NCBI GenBank assembly: GCA_004794785.1
Contig: SJOL01001962.1
Span: 644,497-708,496, forward strand
DNA length: 64,000 bases
DNA from: Opisthorchis felineus
Taxonomy: Eukaryota; Platyhelminthes; Trematoda; Opisthorchiida; Opisthorchiidae
Direction: 5' to 3'
Positions within the stretch are counted from its first letter, which is position 1; every line of letters starts with the position of its first letter. Below the pieces are notes generated by a model. That model searched no databases. It was given only the letters and a program-made list of their open reading frames with translations, and was not told the origin of the DNA. This document shows positions 1 through 11,778 of the stretch, in pieces. The position numbers were made by a program, and so were the translations under genes.

Positions 1-1
1 A

Positions 2-1699
2 CCAGTTTTCAGGCCTAAACGCCCAGTACCATATGCAGCCTTACCTATCGTTGACCAGGAACTGGACCGTCTACAGAAGACTGGTGTTCTCCAACCGACC
101 AACTACTCCGTATGGGCCGCACCGATCGTGTTGGTGAAGAAGGCTAACGGGACCATCCGGTTGTGTGCAGATTTCTCTACTGGTCTCAATGCTGCACTGG
201 ATACCCACCAATACCCTCTGCCTCTTCCAGACGATTTGTTCGCGAAATTGAATGGGGGTAAATGTTTCGCGAAGATTGACTTGGCCGATGCTTACCTCCA
301 GGTTGAAGTTGAGGAAGAATCCCGAGAACTTCTGACGATCAATACGCACCGCGGTCTGTTCCAGTATACCCGACTGCCATTTGGTGTCAAAACAGCCCCA
401 GCCATATTTCAGCAGATCATGGATACTATGCTGAAGGATGCTCCCGGCGTTGCTGTCTATTTGGACGATCTCATTGTCATGGGTTCCAGCCCCCACGAAT
501 TATGGCAGCGCCTTGATTACGTGCTTGGTCGCATTCAAGAATATGGCTTCAGAGTGCGCCGAGAAAAGTGCAATTTCTTCATGCAGTCGATAAAGTACCT
601 TGGTTTTATCATTGACCAACATGGCCGCCGACCAGACCCGGAGAACATCGAAGCTATCAAACGTATGCCAGCACCCACAGACGTGACGTCCCTTAGGTCT
701 TTCCTCGGTCTCGTAAGTCATTACAGTTCGTTTCTGCCTGCCATGCATCGCCTCCGAGGCCCACTAAACCAGCTACTTACCAAGGACCACAAGTGGACAT
801 GGTCAGAAGAATGCCAACGCGCCTTTGACTCTGTCAAGTCCATGCTAAGTTCCGATTTGCTACTCACACACTACGATCCATCGCTGGAAATCGTTGTGGC
901 GTCGGATGCCTCGAACTATGGAATTGGCGCAGTGATTTCACATGTATTTCCAGATAGCAGCCAGAAAGCCATTGCTCATGCGGCCAGATCCCTGACATCA
1001 GCCGAGCGGAACTACAGTCAGATAGAAAAGGAAGCTTTGGCGATCGTGTTTGCCGTTAAGAAGTTTCATAAAATGCTCTACGGCCGTCAGTTCACCCTAC
1101 TGACCGATCACAAGCCACTCCTTGCTGTGTTTGGCTCGAAGAAAGGAATCCCGGCATATACTGCCAACCGCCTCCAGCGATGGGCTACCCTGCTTCTGGG
1201 ATATGACTTCAAGCTAAAGTACCAGTCCACCACCAGCCTCGGACAAGCCGACGCACTGTCGCGCCTCATTGATTCAAGTAGGCCAGAACCAGAAGATACT
1301 GTTGTTGCAACAATTGCCTTGGAACCGGAGGTTAACCGCGTAGTATCCGAAGCGGTTAGCATTCTCCCAGTGACCGCCGACATGGTCCGCCAGGCTACCG
1401 ATCAAGACCCTGTGCTGCAGCAAGTCATTAAGTACCACCGCAATCAGTGGCCGCGTACCTGTCCAAAAGACGAACTGAGATCTTACTTTAACCGGCGTGA
1501 TGCACTATCACTAGTCGATGGATGCCTCTTGTTTTCCGAACGCGTTGTCATCCCAAAGAAGTTACAACCAGCTGTCCTGAATCAGTTTCATAAAGGGCAC
1601 CCGGGAACAAACAGGATGAAGGCCCTTGCTCGGAGTTACGTCTACTGGCCTTTGATGGACTCCCAGATCGAGCAAGTCTCAAAATCTTGCCTGCGGTGA
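2..1699 (+). pseudogene. Gypsy pol: reverse transcriptase, RNase H and integrase zinc-binding part
   Basis: The frame is already open at base 2, so the protein starts outside the window. RT core: an RLCADFS segment near 158-180, an LPFGVKTAPA block, and the catalytic YLDD at 458-469. RNase H follows, with VASDASNYGIGAV near 895-935, an IEKEALAIV block near 1025 and LTDHKPL near 1100. The final part is the HHCC zinc-binding region of integrase (FHKGHPG near 1590, then SC..C). The frame closes at TGA 1697-1699 between the zinc-binding and catalytic parts of integrase, where an intact element would continue. In the living element this would copy element RNA into DNA inside a cytoplasmic particle. 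Confidence 0.9.
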
Positions 1700-2591
1700 G
1701 CTGAAGCATCCAAGTCACCCGTGAAAACCTACCTACGCTCGTGGCCGCTGCCGACCGAACCCTGGTCTTGACTTCACATCGATTATGCAGATCCAGTGGG
1801 TGGCCAACACTTTTTGGTCGTGGTCGACGCTTACAGCAAATGGCCGGAAATTTTTCTGGTGAGCAGCCCCACAACTGCCACTACAGTCCTGGAACTCCGA
1901 CGACTGTTCAGTCACTTTGGAACGCCAGAAGCTATTGTATCCGACAACGGCAGTCAGTTCACGTCGTCGGCGTTCTCAAACCTTTGTCGGGAGTATGGCA
2001 TAATGCATGTCCGCTCGCCGCCGTTTCATCCGCAGTAGAACGGCCAGGCGGGACGCTTCGTTGACACTCTGAAGCAGGCACTTCAAAATTCCAGGAGGGG
2101 AGGGACCAACGGAAGAGATTTTGCAAAGATTCCTGCTGGCATATCGAGCGACTCCAAACCCCAATTCGCCTGATGGAGTGTCACCAGCAGAGGCACTGCT
2201 CCAAAGGAAGGTTCGAACACCACATGACACTATCCGGCCACAGAAAAGGCAGGCTAGTCACCGCAACACCAGAATGGAAGAACAGTTCAACCGGCATCAT
2301 GGAGCAACCGCGCGCTCCTTCAGCGAAGGCCAGAGAGTGTTGGTTCGTGACTATAGCGGCAGACACCCTACGTGGATTCCAGGACTCATCCTTCGCCGGC
2401 GCGGCAAAGTGCTCTACGAGATTCAAGTTGGTCCAGCCAGGTGCATACGGCACACAAACCAAATCCGGCCGACAGAGGCGCAGGTCCCGCTCACAGCACA
2501 GAGTGAGTTTAGTCTAGAGATGCTTCTGGACACTCGATCTCGGCACCATCCCAGAAAATCCATCAGCTGCTTCGTCGGAGGCCCAGCCTAA
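1700..2591 (+). pseudogene. Gypsy integrase catalytic core and C-terminal domain, broken
   Basis: After the stop at 1697 the same frame carries the integrase core, interrupted again at TGA 1769-1771 and TAG 2036-2038. The first catalytic Asp is at 1781-1783 (HIDYA), the second at 1943-1945 (SDNGSQF). The third catalytic residue should be Glu in an NGQAER-type motif; codon 2051-2053 is GGA (Gly). It sits 36 codons after the second Asp, exactly where a D,D(35)E integrase needs Glu. Past about 2120 the homology moves to another frame (2121-2591) with an LLAYRATPN segment and a C-terminal part resembling the GPY/F module. The gene cannot make functional integrase. Confidence 0.85.
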
Positions 2592-2699
2592 GCACGGATT
2601 ACGACCGCGACGCTGGACAGACAGGATCCGCAAGCCAGTGAGGCCCCTGCAAGTGAACCCGCGGCTTCAAAGCTACGTCAGCAAACTTCAAGGGGGAGG

Positions 2700-3060
2700 T
2701 GTTAGGCGGAATTCCACACGGATCCCGCTTTACCGCTCGCAGTCAGGTGCTGCTATGGCCGAGAAGCCTACCCCGCGCAAGATTGGCCAAAATTTCGGGA
2801 CGCTTGCCGACCCGGCATCAAGCCGAGATGTGATTGGTCGAAGATCTGGACCCAACAGCCAATCATGACGCAGTATTGACCGAATGCCGGTTGCCAATGG
2901 CGAATCCAGAAGGCGTCAGAATTTCCAGAAGGTTGTCACCGCTTACACTATATATATGAAGCGCTGTACAAATGTTCTTGACTTCGTTTTGGGCGTTAAT
3001 ATACCTTGTGCATCTTTGGTGGTTGTTTTGACGTGAACGCTAGCTTTGCGAGGCACAGAC
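2700..3060 (+). repeat. 3' LTR of the Mag-like Gypsy element
   Basis: Begins TGTTAGGCGGAATTCC directly after the purine-rich tract. A TATA-like run (ctatatatatgaag) lies at 2948-2961 and is a plausible promoter. A diverged reverse-oriented copy of bases 2700-2920 is found at 8527-8749, which confirms that this is a repeat with a defined left end. The right end is not fixed because no second complete LTR is in the window. Confidence 0.75.
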
Positions 3061-4088
3061 CGAGAAAATACCGCTACTACAGAAATGGACGCCAAAGTGT
3101 CCTACATGGACATAAACATTCATTTGCAAAATTTGAGTATTTTATTAATCATGGGATGTCTTATTTTGCGGATCCTGTAGGCATATATTTCTCAGATACA
3201 CATGACACTTCAAAGGTCACACACACAAAGGTCACACGATTTCCATGGCTTCGGAGACACGAAGTACAAACGAAATATTATCAACTCTCTCGCAAATAGG
3301 GTTTGTATGATATACGCAGATGACGTGCTAGATGCAGTATTGACACATATATCCAGAGTCCTAATGGAAAAGTGTGATAAGTTTGTGATAAGATATTTAA
3401 TACAGCGATGTACAACAGAAAACAGAGGTCTGTTTATCCCGAAGCTGCCTGTCTACGTCAGGCTACCTGTCGGAAGCAAAGTCACTCCTGAAACGATCAA
3501 GTTGGAACTGACGCCATCAATCAGGACGTTTAATGCAGATCACTCTAGGACCCATATTACCAATGGATCGGTCGCTCAGTACAAACATCAAGGATAAGGT
3601 ACAGGTGGATAACTTTACCATGACAGTATGTTGATTTGTTTGTGAATGCTCCACAAGCTACATCAGTCGGACGACTAGAAACCTAGGTCAAAAAATTGAT
3701 GGGCACCTGCCTTCAAGTAGTGAAAGTGGACTAGAGAAACGTGCCACGAGCTTAACCGTAGTTCTCCCGATCAATACAAAGCACCGAATTAGTTTGACTG
3801 AAGCTTTAAGCGTGATGTATCAAGTGCCAGCAAACCGTTTCAAGGTCGTCAGACAAAACGAATTCGCTACAGCAGATGATATCGCCATTCGACTATACTA
3901 AACAACTTCGTGTAGTCAAAAACGTTCACCCTGCCTTTACTGACCAACGGCAGCTCTTAATTAACCAGGGCTTGGTGGCTCAAATGCCAGCTTTTTAGTT
4001 AAGCTGTTTGTATTCAAATATTTTAACTGCCTATTCCATGTATGAGCGTACTTGCCAGTAGCGACTTTATTGGAAAAAAAATTGCTAC
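3061..4088. other. Unassigned stretch with one weak exon candidate
   Basis: No recognised protein. The only item of note is the weak candidate exon at 3419-3592 listed separately. An AT-rich block lies around 3120-3180. Confidence 0.4.
3419..3592 (+). other. Weak candidate exon with damaged donor site
   Basis: After an acceptor-like AG at 3417-3418 the frame enters in phase 1 and stays open for about 58 codons, with a hydrophilic extracellular-looking composition and a glycosylation-type NGS near the end. It would fit as an upstream exon of the Ig-like gene that begins at 7.7 kb. However, the end reads CAAGGATAAGG, with a TAA in frame, not a usable phase-1 GT donor. One extra A in an original GGTAAGG would explain it, but I cannot show that. 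It may equally be chance. Confidence 0.15.
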
Positions 4089-4186
4089 GCGCACTGAAGA
4101 TGTCGCCTCGAGTGTGGACGAAAATTTTGAAGGACAACTGCCAAACTGGGTGAACAGATCAACGACCACTTGATCACTCGCTAATG
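4089..4186 (+). repeat. Hammerhead-like repeat, diverged copy
   Basis: Shares about 100 bp with 48958-49055. It contains CTGAAGA (4094-4100, matching the hammerhead CUGANGA box), a short stem (GTC 4102-4104 with GAC 4117-4119) and GAAAATT (4120-4126) where GAAAC is expected. The downstream GAACAGATCAAC segment is conserved between both copies. This copy looks inactive because stem I is not preserved. Confidence 0.5.
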
Positions 4187-7100
4187 AAGGCACCCGAGCT
4201 ACGAATATCTGGTCCATTGAGTTAACAATCTGGGAAAATGAGTGCTTGTCTGATGCATTTGAATTGTAATAAAAATGCATTGATCTTCGAAAACGTTTGC
4301 TTGATCACTTCAAGCGATCTCACAGGTGTTATTTTCCAAGTCATTTAGCGCTAGTCAAGCCTACATTTTCATATCTTTGAAAATGTAACGGTTCGAGGCA
4401 TGAAGTGGCTGTTAACGATTTGGGTCCAGAGGTTCGGGTTTCATTGATCCCTCGCGATATCTTCATTTATGAGGGGATAAAAAATACCAGACCAACTGAA
4501 TCCACTATCAGCCTTCGCACTGTACAATCGTCTGAAGAACAACACAAACGAGAAGCTTCTCAGATCTGCTAATGAATATACTCTTCACACTAAGCAATAT
4601 GCAAAAATTATCACGTTTTCAACGCTAGTGACGCTACGAGTAAGCCACCAGCGCGCTGCCTCAGGCGACACAAGGGTGTCCTTGTTGTCGAACTGAGTAA
4701 GCTATCTGCGTACCTGCCTACCTAACATACTTAAAATTTATTAGAGTGTACATTAGAAGAGGCCCCATACAAAAGTTTACCAGTGTTGTTTCCCCAGTTG
4801 TTGCCCAAACACAGTTACCACTTGCGTTGGATCGCTCATCGATCCATCAGTAAATGCATATGGGGTATTCATTCATGACTTGTCGTGTCGCTACAAAAAG
4901 TGATTGCGTTCTCTGTACATGTCTGTTTGATAATCCTATTGATTTGTGTCGCACTTTTGTATCCTCATCTGTCACTTTTGCGATACAGAAGGTCCCCGAC
5001 CGGTGCATTTAGGTTCCGCCCTAAGAGCACTGTAGTCAGTTGTAGAGGCATTACAACAATGTTTCTGCTGACAGGGCAAATCGTCCTCACCCTGTTATCC
5101 AAAAGTGATTGTTTTCAAGCAAGTGCTCCAGATAGAATCGATTTCGAGAGGCACGAATGCCCCATGGCTCCTGCCTGTTTTTCAAGGAATATGCGATTCA
5201 ACTCACGGAACAGCAGTTAAGGCCGCTAGCTAGAAAAGTTCGACGAACATTTCTGCAATCTAAACTGAACGCGTGGTCATCCAGCCACCATGAATTCCTA
5301 AAAGGCTGCTGCGTCCCAACGGAACCGTTCATTGGTTTTATTCCTTTTAGAAAACCCTCTAGGCTATATAGTTATGAAATGAGAGTGTGATATCCAGAAC
5401 AAATAGTAAATAATAACACGTTAACAATACAAGAAATTTCAATTTGGTTGTAAACTAGTTGCCCTGTCCTGTATGCCCGTTTTCCGTCATCCAGCTGCAA
5501 CGCGATTTCGCGAAACTCACATTGTGCTACGGCCATCTGCGGTCAACTATGACAGCAGTTTTTTGGGTTTGCAGTGCCCTGACTGCAGTGGCCCGGGACC
5601 GTGCCAAAATAACAGTGCCCATGTTGGTTTGTCTGCTTCACGTGTCCTGTGGCACGGCCAACCGCATATAGGACCACCCAGATCCGGTTATCGCGACCAT
5701 GCCTTCCTGTTCTCAGACTATCATTACAGACACGCCAACGGAGCACCAGTCACCAGCGCGAAATTGTTCGCTGTCGTTCCTAATGCAACATGCTCGTTCG
5801 AACGTTGGACATGCTGCTGAATTGAGCGATAATGAACTATGCCGATGGCAATGGAAAAACTGTTGGTGAGGTGTACACGTCTGCGTAGGATCAACATGTA
5901 AACAGCCCCGAGTTGTTTTACTGACAGCACGTGCAATTTCAAAGAAAGACCGCGGCTGCAGTCACTTGGACCCACACATTTTTTGTCATTCTTAGCATTA
6001 GGATAAACAAATCTATTGTCCTTGAATTTTGTATTTCACACATCTTTTCAGGATTTGAGTGCCGCGCATTCTCCATTCGCTAACTTTTCCCAATAGCCAT
6101 GTTTTCAAAGTCATCAGAATTTCGTTCAAAATGTCCATTACTTTATGTTCTGATATCTCCTGAAGTTTTGGTTAGGAAAATATTATAGCCTAAGTTCCAT
6201 AAAGCGATTTCTTTGCGACGTGCGCATCAGATTTACTCTTGTGACTGAACCAGACGCCCGTAAACTGAGGCTCTTTAGCACAGCAGCCAAAACACAGCGA
6301 TTCACACACGATTAAGTGGTTGCTGCTACCACGGTTCCGAAATCTGCTGCAGCAGCACGATCATGGATAGATAGCTCCGTTGTCAAAGTCACTCCATTTG
6401 TGCCACCTGCACAGGTTGGTTGTGCCTTTTATTGGCAGCACTGATAGGCTTTTCAGACATGGGGGCGGTGTGGTCAACGTAGCGAATAGAGCGTTCACGT
6501 AGTCTTGGGCTACACTAAGGGGCATTAGGCCCAGTGATATGCAAGCGGAAGCTCATTTAGCATACAATATCCAGATGGGATGTGCAACGACCGGTGGCGA
6601 GGCAGCGGGGAGGTACCGATATTTTAACGGAGGTAACTTCGGTCAACTAAGTGTCCAGCCTGTTAGCATTAATTCATTTTGGAGCAGTCACCCAACAAAA
6701 TGGAGTGCAAACATTGGCAAATGAGATCTATATCCTTAAACCTAGTGCATGAACAGTCTCAAGTGCTCCGGTCATTTCACTCGCCTTCTTCCGATGTCCT
6801 TCATTTTGTAAGATCTAGAAGTGCATGTAGAAAGGAAGTGTGTTATTACTAACTGGAACAGTCGACCCACTACGTTTTCGGCTTAAAGCAGCATGTTTTT
6901 GCGGACTGAAATGTCATCAAGCTGCAGCTCAACTACAATACTTTGATTTTTTTCACACACATCATGCATTAAAACGTTCCTATTTTTTTATGGCGCTACG
7001 CCAGCGGCACACTTCAGTAGTTATGATCTGATGGGATACCTGCTGGGGGTTAGGAGTTTCCGGTCACTCACAACATAGTTGAAATAACTACTCCGAATTC

Positions 7101-7732
7101 GATATGAATAACCTCCGTTTAGGATGTTTCGTCTATCCCCACGCGTTCACTTTCCCGTGTGAGTCCTTAAAATAAATCAGTTTTACTGTTCATTACCAAG
7201 TTTAATCGCAATGATTAGAACTCGTCATTAAGTTGGAACGGCCAATCCAACCTATTCTGTAGAGCCACTAATGGGCATTCAAATAAAAGTCATTACATTA
7301 CGCCGTACCTTTGCTTTTGAAAATTATTGTGCAATTCTAGAAAAACTCAGCCAAATATCGTGTGGACATTTTTCTCTCCAGTGCTTTAGTATCGAGAGTT
7401 CTGCGAACAGTATCGTTTGTTCCATGAACTCATGGAAACATTGTTATGGCAAAAACATTTTGAAACAGCATTCTTTGACAAAAAGAAGTCATCCCTTTAA
7501 ACATCCTAGGGAGAATTACGTCTTTTAACTGCTATAATTTGGTCAGTGATCCCCATAAGAGAATTACCTCAAGGTGGCCCCTCTTTAGGAAAGTTAATTC
7601 AGGCATTACCAAATGAGGCTCGAGAATAACGTTTTCGTGACGGCACCTTAAAAATATTTTCAGCTTACAATATTTTTTGTGCTCGGTGATGTAAGAGTTC
7701 AAGACCGACGGATGCTCTTGCTCCTTTGGCAG
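4187..7732. other. Non-coding stretch, nothing recognised
   Basis: ORFs here are short, mostly begin at non-ATG codons, and lack conserved motifs or good paired splice sites. A GC-richer block at about 5460-5760 may be an unclassified repeat. If the Ig-like gene is real, its signal-peptide exon probably lies here or further left. Confidence 0.4.
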
Positions 7733-8014
7733 TGATGGACCCTAAAGTGAACATACAACCGCGCTACAGAGTCATCAAAGTTCCAGCGCAGCTTACCTGC
7801 TTCTGTACAGTGGAGCCCTTGGATGTGTACGATGTACGGATTAGCGCGATTTCCTCTTTCAAGTTCTACCTGAAAAACGATTCAGTCCATATCACTGATG
7901 AAGCTTGGCTGCCTCATATCAGGCCTTTTGCAATAATGGGGTGCAAAGTAGTGAAGAAGTACCTGGATACCGTGCTGTTTACGGCCAGTAAACCGATGGT
8001 TGTGGAATTGGCTG
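7733..8014 (+). CDS. Ig-like domain exon 1 of a membrane receptor-like gene
   Basis: Exon of 282 nt between a polypyrimidine acceptor (gctcctttggcag) and a strong donor (G|gtaagt at 8015). It enters and leaves in phase 1, as exons coding single Ig domains usually do. The 94-codon product has LTCFC near residue 24, a Trp near residue 61 and GCKVV near residue 73, a spacing compatible with the B- and F-strand cysteines of an Ig fold. It lacks the classic Trp just after the first Cys, so the fold is inferred. It shares phase and strand with the exons at 15.0, 18.3 and 20.8 kb, which suggests one gene. Expected location: extracellular. The gene is not identified. Confidence 0.55.
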
Positions 8015-8526
8015 GTAAGTCATAAAAGTTTTCCATGTATAAATAAGTCAGCTGAAGAAGCCAGTTTCGTTGTGCTTTTTAGGGATCTCTTTCTCTCTCC
8101 ATATAAAACCATTTACGAAACTTTTACCATTGCTGCCAACAACAAAAATGTACGGAAGAATTAGTAAGCAATGCGGATATTTTCTCTACTGAAATCCGAG
8201 TATCACTGTAGAGCTGAATCGTTTATACTGCAAATCAAGAGCTGTGTGCATCCAGTGAACCTTCAGAAAAATAAAAAATCCGAGATCCACGGTCTTTCCG
8301 GAGACAATTAGACCGAATAGATAGGTACAAGATTTTTCTCAGGAGATCCAGAGCAACAAATTACAAATTACATTAGATTTCAGCTGAACCCTTGTTGGTT
8401 GAAGGGCCAAAACCATGTGATTGAACTATGGGATCGGTTAGCAGTAGTGACAACGCAAAAGTGAAATAATCGGACTGCTGATTAGCGATTGATGACCGAG
8501 TCAAGGTGTGTGAGGCACACTTTGCC
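8015..8526. other. Intron sequence, nothing recognised
   Basis: Lies between the first Ig-like exon and the solo LTR. AT-rich, no repeat or exon that I recognise. Confidence 0.4.
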
Positions 8527-8749
8527 TTTTGACGCCTTCTAGATGCGACGTTGACAACCGGCATTCGGCGATAACTGGATCATGATTAGCAGTTGGGTCC
8601 AGACTTTCAGCCGTTCAGAGCTCATCTTGATGTCTGACCGGCAAGCGACCCGATCTTTTGGCCATTCGCATGCGCGATAGGCTTCTTGGCCGTAGCAGCG
8701 CCTAACTTTTTAGCGGCAAAGCGGTATCGGTGAGGAATTCCGCCTGACA
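8527..8749 (-). repeat. Solo LTR fragment of the Mag-like Gypsy family, reverse orientation
   Basis: Read on the minus strand it starts TGTCAGGCGGAATTCC at 8749 and follows the LTR at 2700-2920: shared blocks include GGCCAAGAAGCCTA/GGCCGAGAAGCCTA, CTGGACCCAAC, AATCATGA, CGAATGCCGGTTG and AGAAGGCGTCA. No internal element sequence is attached, so it is a solo LTR or LTR fragment, considerably diverged. It lies in the presumed first intron of the Ig-like gene. Confidence 0.75.
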
Positions 8750-11700
8750 GTATCTTAGCGAAAAAGTATTCGAAATCCGTCTGACCATTAAAATAGACCA
8801 TACCGCTCTATTTAATAGCATATTTTGTTTCATATCACTTTGGATTTACTAAGATTTCTCTGAAGACAGTTCCATGCTTAAAAAAACATTCGCAACATAA
8901 AGCAGTTCCATATCTCTAATTTCAGCTTATTTAGCAGGTAGAAACTTACAAGATTGTTTTGCCCTTGGAGAAAAATTACTCGCTCAGTTCTCAGATAAAA
9001 CGCAATTTATTTCCGAGAGATAAGGTCGGTTAAGTCATCATGTAAAGCTTGGTTTCGTGTTTCACTCTTTGGTAAAAAATATTCCTCTTTTTTTGCAACT
9101 GAATGGTGTGTGTGTAAGTATGTGTGCTTCTGCTCAAATGTGACCATCATTAGCAAAAATAGATCAATTTTTCCACAAATACACTCATTTGCATACCAAT
9201 TTGGTTTTCACGGGAGACTCGCCTGAAACCCAGCTGAATTTCTCCTTGATGACTTTCTCCTTCAACTGAATGTGCTGCTCCAGGCCGCCTCATGTTTCAG
9301 TTGGTACAGTATTCGTGACATCGCAATACACTGTATTGACGTAATACACCACTCAGAGATCGCTGAAAGCTCTGCGACAGCCCACGACCGGTTTCGCTCT
9401 TCTCGGTTAGTCTTTGCTCTCACTCGCGTGTTCGTAGCTTAAAATCAAACTCCTCTGTAAACTAGTTATGAAAGCCAAGCACCTCTCGACGTTGTCCATT
9501 ATCTGGAACCATAAAGTGCTGATGGCCTATCGAAAGTAAACCTTACAGACAATGTCTAGCTTACGCAGTAGACCCTGACCGACCTGGACACAAGCTTTGC
9601 CCTAACTGCATAAAGCACCGATCTTTAAAGTTGGTCGCCTTAACTATTCATACAATTACCGACCCAAGAATAATGCTAAAACGTCACTTGCAGTTACTCA
9701 AGTACGTCTAAGCTTGAGGTTAGCTCCATGGCAAAATACGAATTCGACGGAGAAGATGGAGTTCCACAAAATGCCAGTAGAAAGCTTGTGTGAAAACCAT
9801 TCACTGTATGGGCATGTTAATGAATCCGGATCACCATCGGTTATGGTAAACATGTCCACCGTGAACCTGGGATGAACTTATTGGAACCGGTTGCGTAATC
9901 CTCAGTTTGCAGACGTCAGTTTGCTACTCGATTTCGTACCTGTCATCTCATAGTAACTTATTTTTTCGTCCGACTCTGCATGAAGCTGCCGTTTTGGAAG
10001 CATATTTGGGTGTCTTTGCACCTATTGTCAATATCAGTGGACTAGATGTGATTACAGTTCAAGACTGCAAAGTCTACGAGTTGGTGGATTAGGGCTGTCG
10101 GCCAACTTAAGAAGAAGAGGCTCCGATGGTACTTAATTGTGGCTGATCATCGCCAAAACTGGGTCACTTAGATAGCTCCCAAATGACAGATCGTCACCAC
10201 AGACAGCAATACACATTTCTGTCTCCAAGGAGAAACACTTTTATGAACTATTCGCTTGAAACTCCATTGACCGTCGTTCACTAAAGGATTTCCACATGTA
10301 CCACGTGAAGATGTTTGCGGGGGTCTTGTGTTGGCAAACCAAAGTTTCCTATATGCACTGGTGACTAAGATAATTTTGACTTGCCTGGAGACAGACTGAT
10401 GAGACGCAACAAACTGATCCAGCTTCACAACTGCACTCAAACTAAAGCACAGAGCTTGGACGTGAAACTACTCTTGACAAAGACCAAATGAATAGTCATC
10501 AGACGGCCAGACATCTGTCGCAAAATTTAATGCATCAAGTGGCTGTTACCATATCAGCTTAAATAAAATATTCGACCTAACCAACATACTGACTGAAACA
10601 TGTAATTGAAATTGTGTTACAAACAAACAACATCATGATCGAACTGTTCCAACAAATATGCCGATTTTTTTTGTTTAGAGGGAACTACACAATCGATCAT
10701 TTGATTGTCGAGTGAAAGGGCAACTATGGAAGACAATGATGGGTGGACTTGGATTTTGAATCATGCACCCCGGGAAAAACTAGTTTTCCCCATTCATTTT
10801 AACCAACGGGAGTTGGCAATGTGGTACAAATGTAAATAAGGAGGGTATCTTCGAAGGCATCTACTCTCTCGAAGAGGCCACAAGGGCGCTCTCCACCAAC
10901 CATGATTCAGTTCCAAATTTCCTTGAAAGGAAAGTCATCCCCAGTATGGGTTGAAAAGCCCACTTTCAACTGGTGTCTTCACCTAAAGAAGGAAAATACA
11001 GCTAGTACAACCTATATTATGGAAAAATAACTAAATGCGGTATCGATTAGCGGACTAATCATTCCGAGGTGAAGAGTATCGAAATGCTGCCACACTGTGT
11101 ACAGTAAACGAATGGCACGACTGTTGAAACTTGGGCTTTGTTAGTTAGAACAATTTCACTCACGAATCAGCGGGTGCGTTTAGTCTGAAACAGTTCTAGG
11201 TAGAATACGCAAATTTTGTCACACTTGAAACAGTTTTCTTTGTTGAGCATTCTAGCGATGTTCGCTCGTTCCTTCAATTTCATCTGATGGGACGACCGAA
11301 TAGACTCATACGAACACGTCAACAGCGGATCCGATACTCTCTTGGGCTCAGTGTGAACGTTTGGTTTCTGGAGGGTTGCACTGTATACGCATCTATACGG
11401 TATAATTAAGGCTGTAAGTTTGGATGCAGCTAAATTCATTTCTAGGATTTCAGTTGTCAATCTGCAGAAATTACAGTAATTGCTTTGGAAAACGGAATTT
11501 TCCCTCCAAAAACGCCACTTTCTGCAGGTTTTACGCTGCATCATCATCATAATCAATGATCTCGAGCCGACTCTTGAATCTTTTGTAGGTTGTTTCTTGA
11601 ACATGGGACATATTTAGCAAAACCTTTATCCCAAACGTAATACTTGGTTAATATTACAGCGACACTTTCATGACCAATCAAGTACTAAACAGTTATTTTT

Positions 11701-11774
11701 ACTCATAAACCTCGAAAATCTCGCGTGAAACGGTGCTCAGGTATTCGACAAGCACTCTGAGGGGTTACGGTAGA
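8750..11774. other. Intronic stretch, nothing recognised
   Basis: No conserved protein, SINE or LTR seen. A minus-strand frame of 145 codons at 11167-11604 has no motif and a non-biological look. Confidence 0.4.
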
Positions 11775-11778
11775 CTAA

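Larger units (their letters stand above)
1..3060 (+). mobile_element. Ty3/Gypsy (Mag-like) LTR retrotransposon, degenerate, 5' part outside window
   Basis: The pol region runs RT, RNase H, integrase, then a purine-rich tract (about 2687-2699) and an LTR beginning TGTTAGGCGG at 2700. The order RT-RH-IN and the integrase context (a VVVDAYSKWPE-type segment after the first catalytic Asp) fit the Mag group of Ty3/Gypsy, often annotated as K02A2.6-like. The 5' LTR, gag and protease lie left of the window. The copy is inactive: in-frame stops at 1697, 1769 and 2036, a frame change around 2040-2120, and loss of the integrase catalytic Glu. The right end of the LTR is uncertain; 3060 is an estimate. 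Confidence 0.9.

Noticed and set aside
4885..5220. Plus-strand frame with a hydrophobic N-terminal stretch
   Set aside because: Starts at GTG, no splice sites that fit, no conserved motif; hydrophobicity reflects T-rich sequence. An inner ATG at 5059 gives a signal-peptide-like start but no donor in a useful phase was found.
11167..11604. Minus-strand frame of 145 codons
   Set aside because: Low-complexity composition, no motif, no homologue recognised; likely chance in a retroelement-rich intron.
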